From Candidatus Methylomirabilota bacterium (GTDB lineage: Bacteria > Methylomirabilota > Methylomirabilia > Methylomirabilales > Methylomirabilaceae), in the NCBI GenBank assembly GCA_016200385.1, contig JACQEV010000287.1, forward strand, positions 1-7,108: DNA of 7,108 nucleotides, read 5' to 3'. The stretch's first letter is position 1, and each line of letters starts with the position of its first letter. The position numbers and the translations under genes are program-made. Shown piece after piece: positions 4,606-7,108 of this stretch. The notes under the pieces are model-generated. The model saw only the letters and a list, made by a program, of their open reading frames with translations. It had not been told where the DNA came from and made no database searches.

Positions 4606-5556
4606 TCACGGGTAGGGTCCAAGGAATCGCTCTCCGTTGAAATGGATCATGTGGTCGGGTGCGTCCGCAACCCACACCTCAGTCTCCCACGCAATCTCAC
4701 TCAGATACTTCAGCAGCCCACGACGATTGAGGAAGGCAGTCACGAAGACCAGCCCTGCGCTGCTACCCGAGAAGAGCGACTTCAACTCCGCCAACCGCTT
4801 TGGGTTCACCGGACCGTGGCTCGTTACAGCTTCAATCACAACAAGCCAGTTCTTGTCCGTATAGTGCACCACAACGTCTGGCATCTTGCCATGCTCCTCG
4901 ACTACGACACCCAGCGCGCCTAAGCCGTCCTCATCGAAGTAGGCCCACTTTTGCCTTGTGTCTCCCACATATAGCGGCCTCGCGCCAGGCGTAAAGAGGG
5001 GGCAGAACGCATCGATGACTTTGCGAATAAGCGCGTTCTGCCCACCGGGTGACAGCTCAATCGTCACCCCAGCGGCAACGACGAGAGGGATGCGGCGCAT
5101 GCTCCGCGCCTGCGCGTAGCGCTGCGCAAGCGTCCGAATGTCCACAAGGTAGCGTCTCAGCGCGTCAACCCACTTCGTAGTGCCGAAGGTCCGGATGATC
5201 TCGAGCGCACGTGGCTCGATCTGGTAGCAGTAATTCGGACTGTTTGTGGGGCGACCAGGCTCATCGGGATTCGCAACAACCAATCCTGCTTGTTCGAATT
5301 GATGGAGGGTGAACCGCCTAACAGTCTCGCGTGTGTTTGGTGCCCACTTCTTTCGGTAGTGCTTTGCGGCGAACTCCATGATGGGCGTCACTCCCATCAG
5401 GGGATTCGCCGCCGCCGACCAAGCTTTCGTTGGTGTGAGATCGACGAGGGCCAGCAGGGTGAGGGCGGCGCGTTCGTTTTTTTGCTCTCTGGGTAAACCA
5501 AGAGCGGCGAGAATCTCCTGCGCCTCAGCGATGCGTCGTTCGCGACCACTGGCCAT
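4606..5556 (-). CDS. BsuBI/PstI-family type II restriction endonuclease
   Basis: This 316-residue protein is predicted to cut DNA at a short palindrome protected by the adjacent methyltransferase; R.BsuBI and R.PstI of this family recognise CTGCAG. Length is close to R.BsuBI and R.PstI (about 316-326). Residues 1-115 match the family's amino-terminal winged-helix-like part (NPLMGVTPIMEFAAKHY, NTRETVRRFTLHQFEQAGLV, GRPTNSPNYCYQI). The catalytic half has YVGDTRQKWAYFD (196-208), PDVVVHYTDKNWLVVIEAVT (226-245) and SHGPVNPKR (246-254). Asp227 and Glu242 form a PD...E nuclease centre. The position of the usual Lys is Val (E-A-V), as in this family. The ATG overlaps the methyltransferase stop by one base (TGATG), so the genes are translationally coupled, the methyltransferase first. 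Exact specificity cannot be read from sequence. Confidence 0.9.
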   Translation of the reverse strand: MASGRERRIAEAQEILAALGLPREQKNERAALTLLALVDLTPTKAWSAAANPLMGVTPIMEFAAKHYRKKWAPNTRETVRRFTLHQFEQAGLVVANPDEPGRPTNSPNYCYQIEPRALEIIRTFGTTKWVDALRRYLVDIRTLAQRYAQARSMRRIPLVVAAGVTIELSPGGQNALIRKVIDAFCPLFTPGARPLYVGDTRQKWAYFDEDGLGALGVVVEEHGKMPDVVVHYTDKNWLVVIEAVTSHGPVNPKRLAELKSLFSGSSAGLVFVTAFLNRRGLLKYLSEIAWETEVWVADAPDHMIHFNGERFLGPYP

Positions 5557-7070
5557 CAGCGCCAGCCCAGCGTGTCAGCAACCACAGCATCAAGCGCGTC
5601 CTGGCTCGGGATGTTGCCCCGGAGTCTGCGCCCGAGGTCGATCAAGGCGGTCCTCGTCGGATAGCGCAGGGCGCGAAGGTCGGCGGCGTTGACCTGAGTG
5701 TGGCCGTTGAACTGGCGGAAGTACATGTCGAGCGGCGAAGAATTCAGAAACCCAGACAGGCCCCAGGCCAGCGTCCGTTCGAGCGATGCGCCACGCTCAT
5801 GGAAATAGTTGAGGTGATTCTCAAAGCCCACAGCATCACACGCCACGATGCGATCGTCGAAAACCGCAGCCACGACTCGACGCCGCTCCTCCTTCGCGGA
5901 AAAGCGCCTGACGAGCACGTATACCCCAGGAGGCACCATGAGCGCCGCGCTGCTGCTGTTGTAAATGATGGCATTCGCTTTCTTAGTCGTCGGCTTCGGC
6001 CACCGGACGACGCCGGCATCGAAGTGGGTCGGATAGATGAGCGGAACGGTTTCCGCGTTGGGCTGCGAACGCAACCAGCGACGAGCCCGAAAGTCCACAA
6101 CGCGACCTGTACTCACCGCCAGCCCTAGGTCGTCTAGCGTGCAGGGGAGCCTCTCCATTGCGTCAGCGAGGGCTTGACCCTCGCGATCGAGAACGAGATG
6201 TATGAACGCTTGGGCGTCACCAGGCCGGACAACCCGTCGAAACGGAACGGCTCGCTCTACGATATTCTCATCCTCAGGGGTGCGACTCCACGAGATTCGG
6301 ACGGTGCGTTTCTGACGGACTCCCTTTACTCCATGAAGAATCACGTTTTCCTGAAGCACACTGTCGTCACGGAAGGCGTGGTCCCGCGATTCGAACACGT
6401 GAACCCTCTTCAGGTTGACGTTGCTCAGCAGGTGCCTACGAAACGGTCGAAAATACGGTCCGTTGCAGAAGCTTCTTGGTGTAATGGCAACAAGCTCTCC
6501 TTCGTCGTCCAGAAGCATGACGACGAGGGCAAGAAAGGCTGTGTAGAGATTGCTCGTTTCTACGTTAACGCGGCGGAGAAGTTGACGCGTACGAGACTCA
6601 CTCCGAAACTTCTTATAGGGCGGATTGAGGATCGCTAGATCAAACGCGAGAGGCTCGATGGGAAAGAGGCCCGTGTCGAGGGCGCAGACAGCCGCCTCGA
6701 TGAAGTCCCCTGCTCGGACCTCCCACTTGCAGGCTATGCCAACCTCGGCACACGCTCGCTCGCAGGCCGCCAACGTCTGCTGGAGTAGCGGTAGGAGGGC
6801 CTGATCTATCTCAAATGCGGTCAGGGCGACCTCCCTAGGACGACGCGTGCGCGAGCATATCTCGGCGACCCAGGCCGCTGTCAGTGCTCCAGCTCCAGCA
6901 CCAGGATCAAGGAAACGAACGCGCTCACACCGTGGATCGGCCAAGGAAGCCATGAAGCGAGCTGTCGCAGGAGGGGTGAAGAACTGCCCGAGGATGCTCC
7001 GGCGGTTTGGATCGAGGGCGCGGCCAACTGCTCGCCTCGCGTTCTCAGCAGATACCAGTGGGTCCAACAT
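5556..7070 (-). CDS. Type II DNA N6-adenine methyltransferase, BsuBI/PstI type
   Basis: This is the protective enzyme of the R-M pair; it transfers methyl from S-adenosylmethionine to adenine in the recognition site. Counting from an upstream GTG at 7088 (510 residues), motif X is GQFFTPPATARFMA (34-47), motif I FLDPGAGAGALTAA (59-72), motif II AFEID (91-95) and motif IV NPPY (155-158), the gamma-class N6-adenine order. The carboxy half holds the target-recognition region and FNGHTQVNAADLRALRYP (460-477), a conserved block in PstI-type methyltransferases. Length fits M.PstI and M.BsuBI (about 500). I prefer the ATG at 7070-7068 (504 aa), preceded by TTAGGGG, because the GTG start overlaps a possible cassette core site; both starts are open. 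The endonuclease gene overlaps the stop by one base. The reading frame appears intact. Confidence 0.92.
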   Translation of the reverse strand: MLDPLVSAENARRAVGRALDPNRRSILGQFFTPPATARFMASLADPRCERVRFLDPGAGAGALTAAWVAEICSRTRRPREVALTAFEIDQALLPLLQQTLAACERACAEVGIACKWEVRAGDFIEAAVCALDTGLFPIEPLAFDLAILNPPYKKFRSESRTRQLLRRVNVETSNLYTAFLALVVMLLDDEGELVAITPRSFCNGPYFRPFRRHLLSNVNLKRVHVFESRDHAFRDDSVLQENVILHGVKGVRQKRTVRISWSRTPEDENIVERAVPFRRVVRPGDAQAFIHLVLDREGQALADAMERLPCTLDDLGLAVSTGRVVDFRARRWLRSQPNAETVPLIYPTHFDAGVVRWPKPTTKKANAIIYNSSSAALMVPPGVYVLVRRFSAKEERRRVVAAVFDDRIVACDAVGFENHLNYFHERGASLERTLAWGLSGFLNSSPLDMYFRQFNGHTQVNAADLRALRYPTRTALIDLGRRLRGNIPSQDALDAVVADTLGWR

Positions 7071-7076
7071 GTTTGC

Positions 7077-7083
7077 CCCTAAC
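7077..7083 (-). other. Possible cassette core site (R'-like) upstream of the methyltransferase
   Basis: Minus strand GTTAGGG (7083-7077) matches GTTRRRY at six of seven positions and is preceded by GTGAA. It lies 6 bases before the preferred methyltransferase ATG, the spacing expected if the R-M genes form a cassette. The rest of the site (attC or attI) would lie outside the window, so this is only suggestive. Confidence 0.3.
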
Positions 7084-7108
7084 TTCACGGGGAGGTTACC
7101 TCATCAGC

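Larger units (their letters stand above)
1073..7083 (-). mobile_element. Integron gene-cassette array (three cassettes, no integrase in window)
   Basis: Three gene units are each followed by an attC-like site on the minus strand: a restriction-modification pair then attC 4551-4490; tcmP plus the DUF5131 gene then attC 1835-1734; the lectin gene then a half site at 1098. Genes share one orientation, leaders between attC and the first ATG are short for cassette 2 (25 bases), and the functions are unrelated, as is typical of cassettes. Excision units would be about 2.6 kb and 2.8 kb for the first two, which is large but allowed. No intI or attI is visible; an integrase should lie beyond 7108, otherwise this is an integrase-less cluster of attC sites. 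Confidence 0.7.

Noticed and set aside
6174..6638. 154-codon open frame on the plus strand
   Set aside because: It lies wholly inside the methyltransferase gene, shows no recognisable motif, and is explained as the antisense shadow of a real gene.
1..7108. Absence of CTGCAG from the window as evidence of PstI-type specificity
   Set aside because: I found no CTGCAG by eye, but only about two are expected by chance in 7.1 kb of this composition, so absence is not informative.
1..7108. CRISPR array, tRNA or rRNA genes
   Set aside because: No regularly spaced direct repeats, tRNA cloverleaf signatures or rRNA-like conserved stretches were seen.

Overview
The window is GC-rich bacterial DNA. Every gene I can support lies on the minus strand, so transcription runs from high to low coordinates. 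The LexA repressor, the probable ImuA-like reading frame behind it, the dispersed palindromic repeat and the IS3 remnant fit a chromosome of a free-living, possibly soil or subsurface bacterium. No marker fixes the phylum.

Left part (1-1072): a chromosomal SOS locus. lexA (159-752) has a promoter and a perfect 14-bp palindrome as candidate operator just upstream. An ATPase-like reading frame begins 2 bp after lexA and leaves the window at position 1. Upstream of the lexA promoter lies a broken IS3-family element: one terminus plus the first 36 codons of orfA.

Right part (1073-7083): I read this as an integron gene-cassette array. Two complete attC-like sites (4490-4551 and 1734-1835) and a half site cut by the IS remnant (1073-1098) divide it into three units whose genes all point the same way. 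Unit 1 is a BsuBI/PstI-type restriction-modification pair: a gamma-type N6-adenine methyltransferase, then the endonuclease, overlapping by one base. Unit 2 is a two-gene module: a three-Cys-motif partner protein (TcmP) followed by its DUF5131 (phage Gp37/Gp68-like) partner. The DUF5131 gene is interrupted by a 333-residue intein with a LAGLIDADG endonuclease, inserted exactly at the third cysteine of the predicted metal-cluster motif. Unit 3 is a small secreted jacalin-fold lectin built from three repeats of about 49 residues, with the glycine-rich loops and G-x-x-x-D motifs of three-site lectins such as griffithsin. No integrase is visible; if present, it should lie beyond position 7108.

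The cassette genes probably serve interaction with phages and surfaces: DNA restriction, a phage-associated Cys-cluster module of unknown function, and glycan binding. The most unusual item is the nesting of mobile elements, with an intein and its homing endonuclease inside a gene on an integron cassette. The insertion geometry places an extein cysteine at position -3 relative to the intein's catalytic Cys1, so splicing could be redox-controlled.
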